Shown here piece after piece: positions 22,534 through 33,636 of a stretch of DNA of 64,000 nt (its first letter is position 1; the number at the start of each line of letters is the position of its first letter). The position numbers and the translations under genes are program-made. The notes under the pieces were generated by a model. The model had not been told where the DNA came from. It did no database searches and was given only the letters and a program-made list of their open reading frames with translations. The DNA is taken from the NCBI GenBank assembly GCA_002917075.1, contig NTMA01000008.1:248001-312000 (forward strand), read 5' to 3'. This DNA comes from Hawksworthiomyces lignivorus (lineage: Eukaryota; Ascomycota; Sordariomycetes; Ophiostomatales; Ophiostomataceae).

Positions 22534-24836
22534 TTAGCTAGCGAATTCGCCAAAATCGCCGTTGGGTAAGCCGATGCCTGCCATATCGATGTCTGGCAGT
22601 GAAAAGTCGCCGAACGGCCAGCCGCTGGACAATTGCAGCCAGACGGACTGTACGCTTATGGCTGAGACAGACGTATCTGACGTGGCGAATTTGACTGATG
22701 CTTGTAGGTTCGGCAGCGATATAATGGGTGGGTAGCCGTCGCCGGGCTGTGGGCGGAAGTCGGGATCGTCAGAATCATCATGGAGGTTGGGATTGTCCGG
22801 CTGATTAGGAATGTCTGCGTGGTCCCCACGGCGCGATCCGCCAGGCACCTCCACGGCGTCAGCGTTTTCCGGGCAGCCTCCAGCCGAATGGGCGCCGCGT
22901 TGCTCCCTCCCATTTTCGTCTGTAGTCGAGCCAGCAGCCCCTTGGTCACCCTGGATACCTTCGTCAATTTCGCCAAGATAGGCAGCCTTGTAGAGGCCCT
23001 GCATGACACGCAGCGCAACCAGCCATCGCCGGGCCGATTTCCGGTCGGAAGTCCATGATAGCACAAGCTGGTGGACGAGGTCAAAGTAATGCTTGGCTTT
23101 TTCTTTAACGCCATTCGCTCGGCAGGCCTCGTCGTCGGCGTACTGAAGCCATAGGAGCGTGTTAGAGACGATGAGCGCCGAAGATGCCACCCATATAGAC
23201 TGTAAAGCTGGGGCAGCGACAGGCGGCGTGCCTGCGCCGGTACTGCCGTCCCCTTCCAGGAAGTATTCAAGCATTGCACCCATTTCAAGAGCATTATACA
23301 CGCACGTATCGATCAGCTTGGGCTCTCGGTGAAGATACGACAGCCCAGCGCCGTCGACAAGATCGGTCATCCGCGTATATGGTGTCAGGTGTGGTAAATA
23401 GCACTGGTGGGCAACACATGAAGCGCTGCATAGCAGGAAGTGCATTGCAACAAACGCTGGTGCTTGGCCTAGCGCGCACTGTCCGTGGAAGTTGGCCATG
23501 CTCCATGTCAGGCTAGGGGGTATGGCGCGGTGCCAGGCTATAAGGGCTGTGCTGCGGGAGAAGAAGATGCCGCGTGGGTCTGTCGGTGGGTAGGCATCCT
23601 GATGGCGCCGCGACTTCAGTGCGAAGTCGGCCAGATCGCTCCAGAGGCATACTGTCTTCAAGAAATACGCGCTGAGGCCGAGGTTAGATGGCCGGCGATA
23701 TGCGGCTAGGCTGGAGAGCGTGACGCCCCTAGGAACCTCTTGGTGGACAAGACAGGCCGAGTCGGTGCCTGGAAGAGCAATCGACACATTCTCGAGGCTG
23801 ACGGTGCGGTGTTTGCCTAAAAGGAAGGCCAAGATGCGGTCAAAGAGCAGGCAGGCCCAGAAGGTGCGCCGGCGGACCTCTTGGTCTTTTAAGCTGTGCT
23901 TTTGATGAAACTCTTGGTTAAGGCGCATGATCTCGGCCATGCGCAGGGCCGTGCCGGCAAACAGCCAGTGGCGAGAGCCTGCATTCGACAGCAGCTCGGC
24001 CAGAGCAAGGACCAGGTTGGCCTGTACATGAGCTACGGTGGGCTCGTCCGCCGCAGCCTTAGCCAGCTGGCGTGCGCGGTGCAGAGCAGACCGGGCTACG
24101 TGATGGGCCGACGGGCAGCCAAAGAGAGCCTGAGCATCGGCAGCAGACACATAGCGCCCAGAGAGCGAGATGACAGCGTAGGCCAGCAAGGGGTCCGTGC
24201 GACACTTGTGTTCAAAGTCAGGGCGGTGGTCAAAGGAACTGAAGTCCACGGCAAAGTGGCGGGCAAAAAAGAGATCGAGGCAGAGGTGCAGGCCGCGCAG
24301 GTCAAGATCTGATGACCGAGATGAGGACAAGGAAAGATGAGCCGCAGGCGAGGACGGCGAGGATCCAATACTCCCAGCTATGCCCAGGAATGCAGAAGCA
24401 GGGACGGACACCCTGGGGCCGGGATCGTTGCCGCGGCCAGCGCCAGGACCGAGTCCAGGGCCGGACGCGGGACTATCTGGAGCTGGTGCCACGCGGTGAT
24501 ACACCATAAAATTGCTGCCGCTCAGCTGCTCGGTCGGATATTCTGGTACGTGGCTTCGTGGTGTTGCGGGGACCCTAGACACCTCATGCACTGCTCCAAC
24601 ACTGGAGCCACTGGATGAAGGAGCCGGGATGGCAGACGGCAGGCCGGGCGTGGGCCAAATGCACTCCAGATTCCTGGCCCGGCAATAGGTGCAACGAGGG
24701 CGCACACCATCGCACTTAGTCTTGCGTCGGCGGCTAGTTACCGATGTTAGCTGTCATTTTCCACATCTCCTTCTTCAGGAGCATTCCCTTACCATAGGCC
24801 ACAGGCCTGCGGCGTACGTGAAAACGATCGGCTCAT
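22534..24836 (-). CDS. Zn2Cys6 transcription factor (fungal_trans family)
   Basis: Model complement(join(22534..24733,24793..24836)), 747 aa. The 59-nt intron (GTAAGG..CTAACATCGGTAACTAG) splits the zinc cluster. Once spliced, all six ligands appear: C12, C15, C22, C29, C32, C39 (spacing 2-6-6-2-6), in ACGLCRRRKTKCDGVRPRC. The fungal-specific middle domain (~175-420) carries the typical HWLFAGTALRMAEIMRLNQE and EVRRRTFWACLLFDRILAFLLGK. The C-terminus is acidic with Pro/Asn/Asp-rich activation-like sequence. It lies on the same strand as, and ~1.2 kb from, the AnmK-like kinase gene, and nothing else is annotated between them. It is therefore the best candidate regulator of the amino-sugar cluster, although this is inferred from position alone. 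Confidence 0.92.
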
Positions 24837-26048
24837 TAGAGTCGGTCTAGGCGTTCGTCGGACGTCGGCTGGCGGATGTGACGCGCCTCGGCAGCTAGGC
24901 GGAGGTAATAGATACTTAAAAAGGGTTGATTGAAACTTCTTGGTGGTCAACTTTCGCAGGTCATCGGAAAAGCCGGGTCTAAAGCCGGAGTTGTCGAGTA
25001 AACGCAGTAGCAACTAGGACACTAGCCAGAAAGATTGCCAACTCACTAGGAAGGCTTACTGCTTGGTGCATATTCGGGCTAGATTATTTCAAAACCACAT
25101 GAGTACTTTGTACTTTCGCTCGATTCACAAAATCACTACCGGCACTAAACTTTTACAAACTAGGAGCCCGGCCACCAGCCGTGAGACCTGGCCGGCAATT
25201 GGTAAGTTTGGTGATACCTGCCTGGAGGGTAGCCGAAAGTATGGCAGGTGTATGCTTATCCGTGTTCGCGCGAGGTGGCCTTTGTTTCGCCTCTTTGTTT
25301 AGTCTTCCTTTTGACGTTCTTTGTCTCTAGGGTTCCGTCCCGATGTTGCTGTGACTTCCTTCACGTATGTCTTATCTAATTGATTTCGGAGTAACAAACG
25401 CACTTGCAGCAGCATGTGTCGATCGTAGCCTCATTCTCTTAGCGTGACTTGCTCGAGTTACAATGTCGGGTTTTCCGAGACGACCTCCGACGCTGGCTGA
25501 GCCTGGCCATGTTGAGAAGAAAGAGCTGGCCTAGCTAATCTACCCAATTCATAACCACCTCCAGGAGGCTACTAGTTATTACTGGGAAATGCAAAAATTA
25601 TGGAAGCACTTCCCTGTCACTGTAATTTTTACAGGCGATGCACAAGAGGCTCCATTAAATTTTAACAGCGAATTGTACAATGAACGAGGAATTGCACATT
25701 AAAAATTACGTCTAGATAGATACTAAGTACTAAAAATTAATATTTTGTATACCAGCTGCGTGCCAGACGTACGGCGGCCAACCTTCTGCGCACAGTATTA
25801 ATTAGCCTTTTTACGAAAGACCGATATTCTCAGCGGTTTTCTTTAATTCCCATATATCAGGATACTTGTCAGTTAAAATGCTTTTAAGTGAGCTCAAATA
25901 TGCTCGATTGGGTTCAACTGTAGGGAGTGGATGCGCTAGAAAGGTAGCATTTCAATTCTCTTCTCGAGGAGCCAATTCATCGGCATGGGGCAAACATGAA
26001 TTGATGCGTAATTACCATAATGTTAACATAGTGTTGACACTTATACAA
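24837..26048. other. Intergenic, AT-rich, no gene seen
   Basis: Promoter side of the Zn2Cys6 gene and 3' flank of the kinase gene. GTAATTTTT near 25,620 and AAAAATTAC near 25,700 form a short inverted pair, too short to call an element. No coding frame is supported. Confidence 0.45.
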
Positions 26049-27466
26049 TTATCTAGCCTTCGGGGCTGTCGTCTCCACCCTAATGCGCCCTACTGCTCCG
26101 ACAGACCCGCTCGCCATTGCCCTAGACATGACCTCCTGATAGTTGTCGCTGGGCGTGATCAGTCCCAGCACGGCCGGTGTCGTCGTTTCCGCGTCGGACG
26201 GCAGCGGAATTGTGCGCCCACATACACAGAGGAATCCCAGCAGTGCAAAGAGCACGGCCTCCTTGGCGCTGGGATCGAGCTGGGATGGGCTGTTGTTGCC
26301 TAGAGCCTCATCCAGCTTACCGACCTTGCTGCTCGGAAAACGTGCCTGTATGTGCCGTAGAATGTTGGGGTTGTAAGCGCCGCCGCCGCAGATGTAGATT
26401 TCGTCAATCGCCTTGCCAGGTGCCAGTCTTGGGACCACATAATCCTCATAGGCTCGAGCAATGGACTCGGCCGTGATACGCGTCAGCGTCGCCACAATGG
26501 CTGCTGGTGACCGACCGCGCTCTTTGAGCTGCTCAACGAGGCGCCGGGCAACGTCGTCCGAGAATAGTTCGCGACCTGTCGTCTTCGGGGGCGGCTGGCT
26601 GAAGTATTTTTCCTCGGTTAAGTACGTGTTGACAAACTCGGTGTCGATGTCCGCTTCGCCTTCGGCGCCCAGCACGCCGTCACGGTCGTAGTGGTGTTCA
26701 CCGTTGGTCAGGAGACGCATGGCTGCATCAATGAAAACATTTCCCGGGCCCGTGTCGAATGCAAAGTAGCTTGTTTGGCTGTCGTCTGCCAGGAGGACTG
26801 TGGCGTTGCCCATGCCGCCAATATTTTGGCTGATGCGGGTGATGCCCGGCTCGCGCAGTAGACCAGCCTCAAAAAAGCCCGACAGTGGCGCGCCCTGCCT
26901 GCCAGCAGCCACCTCAGCTGCGCGGAAGCCAGAAACCACTGTCCTGGGAGAGGAGCCAAGGAGTTAGCAGGATATTAGATGAGCAAAATAATTCAAAGTT
27001 ATCAAGATGGCCCACCTCCGCGTCTCCTGAGCAATCACCGCAGGTTCAGCCATCTGTAGCGTCGACCGCCGAGGGCCAACCGGCTGGTGCCACAAAGTCT
27101 GGCCGTGGCTGGCTACGATATCGACATTCGCAAGATCGATACCCGAGGCGGCCACGGCGCGTGCAAACTCCTCGCCTAGCGCAAAGTTGAGGTCGCACAC
27201 CTCGGCCATGGAGGTGGTGGCATCTGCCTGTTTGGGCCGGCACAGTCGCAGCACCTGCGCACGTATTTTCTGATTTACAGGCACTTCTGTGTACGTCAAC
27301 AGCTTGATATGCACATCATTGGTGCCTTCTACCTCGCTGATGAGACAGTGCGCGACATCGATGCCTTGTAGTTTCAGCTAGTTGAAGCAGCGAGAAGATA
27401 TAGGCAATATTACCTACCATCGACGCTAGTGCCGCAGTTGAGCCCAAGAATGTTGAGGAAGACCAT
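26049..27466 (-). CDS. anmK: Anhydro-N-acetylmuramic acid kinase (AnmK) homologue
   Basis: Model complement(join(26049..26943,27016..27364,27418..27466)), 430 aa, against ~370 in bacteria. In bacteria AnmK uses ATP and water to open 1,6-anhydro-MurNAc into MurNAc-6-phosphate during cell-wall recycling. The ATP-binding start GLNCGTSVDGID (8-19) is split by intron 1 and restored by splicing. DIVASHGQTLWHQP and SQNIGGMGNATVL are typical of the family, as is the late EIYICGGGAYNPNIL. The segment normally resembling DFRxxDxAxGGQGAPL reads GFRAAEVAAGRQGAPL here, so acidic positions that I remember as conserved are changed; the substrate could differ. The next gene upstream on the same strand is the MurQ homologue, ~290 bp away, which strongly links the two in one pathway. 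Confidence 0.92.
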
Positions 27467-27755
27467 TGCGATTGTGCGAGTTACTCTGTGTAAGTGGTAG
27501 TGAGAACTAGACTTGCAGGAGGGAGGGCTATCGCTGGTAATTATATCAATCACAAAATCGGCCGCCGGGCGCTAGCGGGCAGTACTGGACTAAATCTTAC
27601 TGGCGGCGACGAATTGCCCAGTGCGAGCAGAGCCACCACTCCAGTTCTCTATTGCAGCCAACTGTGTATAGGTGTATAGTACAAATGAATTATATGTTCA
27701 GCCACTCATGTCTATTATCTATTCTATCTTTTCAATGCAACAACGGATTAAACAA

Positions 27756-28836
27756 TTATGTTTTACTATTTAATCGTATTTCCTTCAGTGCCTGTCGTAA
27801 TGAGCCATCCGCAGCCTTCAACTTAGCCCTCCCTTCGTCTGGCGTGCAACCTAGGGCGGCTACTAAAATACTCAGCTTAACCTGGCCGTCACAGCGCTCT
27901 AGCACGTCGTCCAACACCTCTTCCTGCTGCACATCCAGCGCCGGCTGTGGCGGTACGGCCGCGCGTACTACTCGTCGTGCCCTGTCGACGAGCTTGGCGT
28001 TGGACATCCGTAAATCAACCATCAGATTGCCATAGGTCTTTCCTAGGCGAATCTGTGATCCGGTTGAGATCATGTTGAGGATCTAAGAGAGTTAGCCAGC
28101 AGATCTCATGAATATATACAGTGTCCGTTCTAACTTTCTACTCACCAGTTTTGTTGCCGTGCCAGCCTTGAGGCGTGTGCTGCCGGTGACAACCTCCGGC
28201 CCCGTCACGCACTCGATCAGGACGTCACAGTTTCTGTCTAGTGCGCTTGGCTTGACACACGCTAGCCCGATCGTGGCGGCGCCCACCGACTGCGCGTGCT
28301 TCAGACCGCCGATGACGTACGGCGTGCGGCCCGACGAGGCAACGCCGACCAAGACGTCGGCGGCCCCGAGCGGCGGCGACAGCGCAGCCAGGTCAGCGGC
28401 GCCATTCTCCTCCGAGTCTTCAGCACCTTCTACGGCGTTGCGGATTGCGTAGTCGCCACCGGCAATGATGCCAATAAACTGACCGGGCGGTGCTGAGAAA
28501 GTCGGAGGAATCTCAGAGGCATCGAGGATGCCCAGCCGACCGCTCGTACCGGCACCAGTGTAGACTACTCGGCCGCCAGCCCTCAGCCGCGGCACGATCA
28601 CATCGATGGCGGCAGCGACCTCCGGAAGGACTGTCTTCACGGCCGGCGGGACAGTGGCATCCTCGTCGTTGATTATTTCTGCAGCGGAAGATTAGCAAAG
28701 CCGTTTACTGAGCTATTCGGGCAGGGCGAAAGGGCCAAAAAATACGGCATAGCTCTAGCGTTGAAACAGCATCAATGTTTGCCGTGTGCGTGTTCTTCTG
28801 CTCCGTCTGCAGCGACGCAAGGTCGAGGACGGTCAT
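27756..28836 (-). CDS. murQ: N-acetylmuramic acid-6-phosphate etherase (MurQ) homologue
   Basis: Model complement(join(27756..28082,28146..28678,28746..28836)), 316 aa, near the bacterial ~300. It would cleave the D-lactyl ether of MurNAc-6-phosphate to give GlcNAc-6-phosphate and D-lactate. The SIS fold shows YTGAGTSGRLGILDASEIPPTF with catalytic-type Glu86, and NAVEGAEDSEENG (from ~111) holding the second conserved Glu. GVASSGRTPYVIGGL, GPEVVTGSTRLKAGTATK and IRLGKTYGNLMVDL follow. Introns are 67 and 63 nt; a GCTAATC branch precedes exon 2. ATG 28836 is preferred because family members start just before the LxxLxTE segment; an in-frame ATG at 28965 would add 43 residues. All catalytic-region motifs are intact. 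It is divergent from an MFS permease gene. Confidence 0.95.
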
Positions 28837-29787
28837 GGTGCTGTATGGACCACGGGTATCGATATCAGTGTGCTGGTGTGTATGCACGTCTTTCGCCTTT
28901 GCTCGGGGTTCTATATGCCACAGTCCGAAGGTAAATGGGATCATTAATGGCACGTGAACCACCATCCCCTGCTGTATTGAAGATAGTACTGATCGCCCAT
29001 CATATTAATGTAGGTGCATCGTATCTGCATACCGGTCGGTCCTTGCTCTGATTGGCAGCCACTGTGCTCATACTGTCCTTATTGTTTTTATTGTATAGTA
29101 TCAAACCAAATTTTTTGGAGGAACCTTTCGTTCTTCTTTTCTTTTTTGTCTCATCCTTCTCATCTGACCAACGGCGTATTGAACCCTTTGTCCGACGACC
29201 CGCCTGCTTCTCCGAGAATCAGTCCGACGCTAGCGGAGAACACTCTCCATTGTTGTGCTCTTATCCTTTCGCCTCCATTTTTACACCTATCTGGCGCCGT
29301 GCATATTTTATGGAAACGGGATATCCGACGCCTGGAAAAATCCTTGCAATCTCTATCTCGCTTTCCAGGCTGTTCAGAACTGCCTCTTCACGTCGTACTT
29401 TCGAGCAGAAACCCCAGTCTTCTGCTGAAGAGGCTGGAGCATTACGTACAAACTTACGGGGAAGCCTTGCAGATGGTCCTTATCTTGGAATCGGAAAGCG
29501 AACTTTATGCACTGATGCTGGCATCTCTGGGGTAACTGACTGTGGAATCAAAGCACTGGTTCCTGGGGTCATGAAGGCCGCTGCGACTCCACGCCTCCCT
29601 CTGGAGATAAGACGAAAATTGTGCCAGGCTCAATTCCTTTTAAAGACCCATCGCTGCACCCTGCATGGCAGCTTGCCATTCAACAGCTCAAACTTCAAAG
29701 CTATTGTTTCTGACCCCCTCCCTATTCGCTTGGGAAGCAAGACCAGACAAGAACTTTTCAGCCTCCTTAATTGGAACCCTGAACACC
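28837..29787. promoter_or_regulatory. Shared divergent promoter region of the etherase and permease genes
   Basis: About 950 bp separate the etherase ATG (minus) from the permease ATG (plus), with no other supported gene. A 285-codon plus frame (29052-29909) overlaps the permease start in another frame and has no domain. The region contains CGGTCGG (29033-29039), an inverted CCAAT (ATTGG, 29051) and the CCG-N7-CGG listed separately, all suitable for a Zn2Cys6 regulator or CCAAT complex. Confidence 0.5.
29224..29236. promoter_or_regulatory. Candidate Zn2Cys6 binding site CCG-N7-CGG
   Basis: Inverted CCG/CGG triplets 7 bp apart, in the spacer between the etherase and permease genes. Zn2Cys6 dimers commonly bind such everted or inverted triplets; the spacing preference of the neighbouring factor is unknown, and chance occurrence in 950 bp is possible. 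Confidence 0.25.
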
Positions 29788-31566
29788 ATGGGTGTACTGC
29801 ACAACCTTCGTGTCGCCGCTTGGGGCGAGGCCCCGGAGACTCCCGAGGAAAGAAAGGTATGTGCCCGCTCTTCGCTCTGAGAGGCCATCCGATTCTGCTG
29901 ACGACGTGAAAGCTCCTGCGGAAGATTGACGCCGCCATCCTGACGTACTGTTGTGTGGCCTTTTTCTTCAACTACCTCGGTATGTATTTTTTGTTGACAG
30001 GGTGCGCCTCATTGATCGTATTAGATTATTTGCTGATCTTCAGACCGTGCCGTTCTCGCCAATGCCTACGTCTCGGGCATGAAAGAAGATGCCAACATCA
30101 CTGGTAATCAGTACAACTTGTTAGTTACGATTCTGTCCGTCGGCTGTATGTTATTCCTCCTGCCTCCGTTCTTTCCCTTGCATATTTATTTCTATACTTA
30201 ACACAACCCCCAGACATTCTTGGTCAGGCTCCCCACGGAATCGTCATCCAGGTCGTCCCTCCCCGCATCTGGTTCCCTCTGATGACTCTAGTCTGGGCTT
30301 GCCTCACCATGGTCTGCGCGGCCTGTAATAGCTTTTCCAGTCTAGCAGCTGTGCGTTTCTTCCAAGGCTTTATTGAGGCGTCCACCTATAGTGGCACGCA
30401 GTACGTCATCGGTAGTTGGTACAAGGGCTCTGAGGCCGGCAAGCGTATCGGTCTCTTCCAAGCATCGGGTATGGTCGGCACCATGTTTGCTGGCTTCCTC
30501 ATGTCGGCCATCTGGTCTACGATGGACGGCAAAGCCGGTTTGGCCGGTTGGAGATGGGTACGTGTATTCGCAAAACATGCTATTTTTTTATTTTTTTTTT
30601 TGGTGCTACAGGGTTTAACCCGCCCTAGTCCTTCATAATCGACGGTCTCATCACTGTCCCTGTGGCCATTTTCGGCTTCATCTTCTTTCCTGATCTTCCT
30701 GAGACAACCAAGGCCTTCTACCTCAAACCGCACGAGCGCGAGCTGGCCCTGTCGCGTCTACCAGAAAAGGACCCAAATGGCCACAAGATTGGCTTTTCTA
30801 TCGTCCGACGCGTCCTGGGTACGGCCAACTTCTGGATCTTCTGCATTTTTTGGATGATTGGTGGTGCTCTCGAGGCCTACTCGACACAGACTTGTATGGT
30901 GCTTTGGATGAAGGCCTCGGGCGAGTTCACCGTCACCCAGAACAACAACTATCCGCAAGGAATTGCCGCGATTGGTGAGTAATTTTTTCGACCTCCGAAT
31001 TCATATTATGACTCTGGCGGGAATCTAACCGCACAGGAATTGTCGTCACACTGGCAACGTCTGTGGCCATTGACGCGACTGGCGTGCACGCCCCCTACGG
31101 CCTCTTCGCCTGCGCTGTTCAAATCGTGTCTTCCGCTGTCCTTCTCTGCTGGAACACGGTCGGCTCAAGCGCTAAAATGAGCGCCTTCTATCTAGCCGGC
31201 ACAGCCTACTTGATCCAGCCCGTCGTTTTCGTCTGGGCCAACCGTGTGCTTACGCGGAGCGGCGACGATGCTGCGCGTGCTGTTACTTTGTACTCGATGA
31301 ACGGTGCGTCATCGGTGCTGTATGCGTTCTGGGGCATCGCGCTGTACCCGGCCACGGATGCGAAAACGGGTTTCCGCAAAGGCGCTATTTCTATGATTGT
31401 TGTGGCAGTTGCGCTGGCGTTCTGGATTGGTGTTGTATGGTGGCAGGACTGGCGCACGGAGCGTGCACAGCAGCAGGCCATTGCAGCCGTGGATGGCAAG
31501 CTGTCCAAGGACGAGGAGGCCGCGGGCCCAGAGGCCGTGGAAGACCTGCCGACCAAAAAGGAGTAG
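29788..31566 (+). CDS. MFS permease, anion:cation symporter (Dal5/Tna1/Liz1-like) family
   Basis: Model join(29788..29856,29913..29979,30044..30145,30214..30557,30629..30974,31037..31566), 485 aa. Five introns of 56-71 nt have consensus ends and keep frame. About 12 membrane segments are visible. The first is followed by NYLDRAVLANAYVSGMKEDANITGNQYNLL and ILGQAPHGI. In the middle come FFQGFIEASTYSGTQYVIGSWY and IGLFQASGMVGTMFAGFL, all typical of the fungal allantoate/nicotinate/pantothenate permease group, which carry carboxylates with protons. Its head-to-head position with the etherase suggests it imports an acidic amino sugar such as MurNAc or anhydro-MurNAc. That substrate is inferred; allantoate, a vitamin or another carboxylate are alternatives. 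Confidence 0.92.
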
Positions 31567-32607
31567 ACTCTTTCCGTATAAAGTTTCACACGAGCGAAGC
31601 GAGGAGTCCAGCAAGGACTGCCACCCTTACATTCCATCATCTAATATTATAAAGTCCAAGGAAATACATACAGTTCCAATAATCGATGTGTTTCATTTGT
31701 TGTCACTTGACTATATTTGTTCAGTCAGACCTATACTATTGCCTCGGGGGTCCATTGCGCTCCTTGACTGCAGAGCCCTCACATCACCAAAGCGATAGAA
31801 GTCGCAAAAACTTTGATTTACTGGCCGTATAGAATTTAAAACCTTATCGACCTTTTCCATTTCCTTAGAATTATAGTGATGCTGCGTTTAGTGCTGTATG
31901 TGGTGCTGAGCTGAAAATGAAAAGTCATAGTTAGCTGATTTTGGAGCAACTGATGCTGATAAGTCAATAAACTTTGCTGGTGCTGCTTCTCTGCTTCCTT
32001 TTTTTAGGCCCCTTGCTGAAAAAACTGCTCGGATCTTGCCTAGCGTTCTAACAGCAGTAGCTGGATATAAAATACCTTGCCTTTCATTGCTCCTCGCTGA
32101 ATTCCTTTAGTAGAGCTCAAGTATCTTACATCAGCTTTTTTTTTTTTTTTCTTTTTTTCTTTTTCTTTTTTTTTTTCGTTTAGAAGTTGCTGAATTCATG
32201 TTCATGAGATGAGAAGTCCTAGAATAGATTTACGACCTCCTGTTGATATTACAAGTATTTCCCAATGGCGGCTCTGAGGGCTACTGGATATCAATCGGAT
32301 CACGCTAACGGCTCTTTTCACTGGCTGCTTAGAGGCTACTGATGGCAAAACTGGTGGTTATGTACTCTTACACTGTACCTAAGAGTAACTTCTACCACGC
32401 TGCAAAAGCCGAAAAAAAAAAGGTGACACACGCCGCCATATTTTGCGGCCCCAACAGCGTATCTCGCTCGTTTTCTGTTATATACAGGCGCTAATAGACA
32501 AAGATATCGTGTCACTTCTAATTTTCGACGCGTTCACCCACTTTCTCTGGGCTCACCAAAATCAACCACCAAACGACAAATCGCCATTTCCTTCATTATG
32601 GTCAAAA
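31567..32607. other. Intergenic, no gene seen
   Basis: 3' flank of the permease followed by AT-rich sequence with a long T/C-rich tract near 32,140-32,176. No coding frame is supported. Confidence 0.5.
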
Positions 32608-33108
32608 ATGGCCAAACCACAGTACAGTCCTCATAAAAGGGCTAGAATTGCATCTGCAAAAATAGCTGGTTATTCTCATGCATATATCGCGCTTACGGAG
32701 GGCGTAGAGAAGCACTCAATATTTGGCATTGCCAAGCGTTATTCGGAGCAGAACTCAGGACAAAACAAACCACGTTCTGGCCGCCCTTCAGCATTAACTG
32801 AACGGCATATGCGCCAAATAGACCGATTAATCGGCCAGAAGCCTTCTATTTCAGCCCGTGAAATAGTGGCTGAATTAAGTCTTCCATGCAGTCCAGCCAC
32901 GGTAACTCGCGCGCTTAAGAAAAAGAGTATCCAACATCACAAAGCCCAAATTAAGTGAGCATGCTGCGAAAAGAGGTTGATGTTTGCGAGACTTTGTCCA
33001 TAAACCTAGACGTTTTTGGAAGCGCAAAGGTGGGTTGATGAATCCACGGGCGTCGGTGGTGATGGCAGCGGGACGAGCTGGGCGCGTTCTCAATGTACGC
33101 GATTCACT
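32608..33108 (+). mobile_element. Tc1/mariner-type transposase remnant (N-terminal part)
   Basis: From ATG 32608, 116 codons (stop at 32956-32958) encode two helix-turn-helix units of a Tc1-family DNA-binding domain: SPHKRARIASAKIAGYSHAYIA, then the linker RSGRPSALTERHMRQIDRLI, then SISAREIVAELSLPCSPATVTRALKK. Such domains bind the terminal repeats. After the stop, a shifted frame (about 32980-33108) still reads RRFWKRKGGLMNP and resembles a decayed catalytic segment. The DDE domain is otherwise gone. I could not find convincing terminal inverted repeats, so the limits given are only those of recognisable coding remains. Confidence 0.75.
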
Positions 33109-33636
33109 ATGACTTTTTGGATCTTAACACGGCAGCGTCATTATACCCATGAAAAAACGTCGTGAGGCTGTCATTAAGACAAATGCTTAGTATACTAAAT
33201 GCTTACATATTTCATTGGGAAAGGCGTTTTTCAAGGTATCTGTTCATACATTCGATTTTATTTTAATTCAGTGTATTTAGAAGGAGTGATTTGAATTTAA
33301 AGGCATGGTATTTGTTTGATGAAAACGATGTTTCTTCAAATTGCGTCATTATTTTGTCTACCCACTGCATAAGGATAAAAGCCAGGGATTTTTTATTAGT
33401 GGCTTAATGTGCTTCTATTTTTTGTCTTCCGTTATTACCCCGCTGCGCTTTTCGATCCAAATCAATCTCTATTATTGTGCTGTGCAGAATGGATCTGTTG
33501 GCTGTGCTTTTAGCTTTCTCGCCATTGCAGCATTCGCAAAAGTAATCAACAAACTCGTAGGACTTTTCCAGTGTACCACCAGCCAGACCAAAAGAAATAT
33601 ACTGCAATACCTGAAATTGCACTAGCCCCTGTCTCA
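33109..33636. other. Intergenic, no gene seen
   Basis: AT-rich sequence between the transposase remnant and the 3' end of the oleate hydratase gene; it may contain the rest of the decayed element. Nothing recognisable. Confidence 0.45.

Noticed and set aside
25617..25710. Short inverted pair GTAATTTTT / AAAAATTAC as a possible MITE
   Set aside because: Nine AT-rich bases pair by chance easily; no target-site duplication or second copy was seen.
29052..29909. 285-codon plus frame upstream of and overlapping the permease start
   Set aside because: Out of frame with the permease, runs through its first exon and intron, and has no domain; the permease ATG at 29788 is well supported by splicing.
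32372..33280. ACACTGTACC and TTCAGTGTATT as terminal repeats of the Tc1-type remnant
   Set aside because: Match is only a few bases and not flanked by convincing TA duplications.
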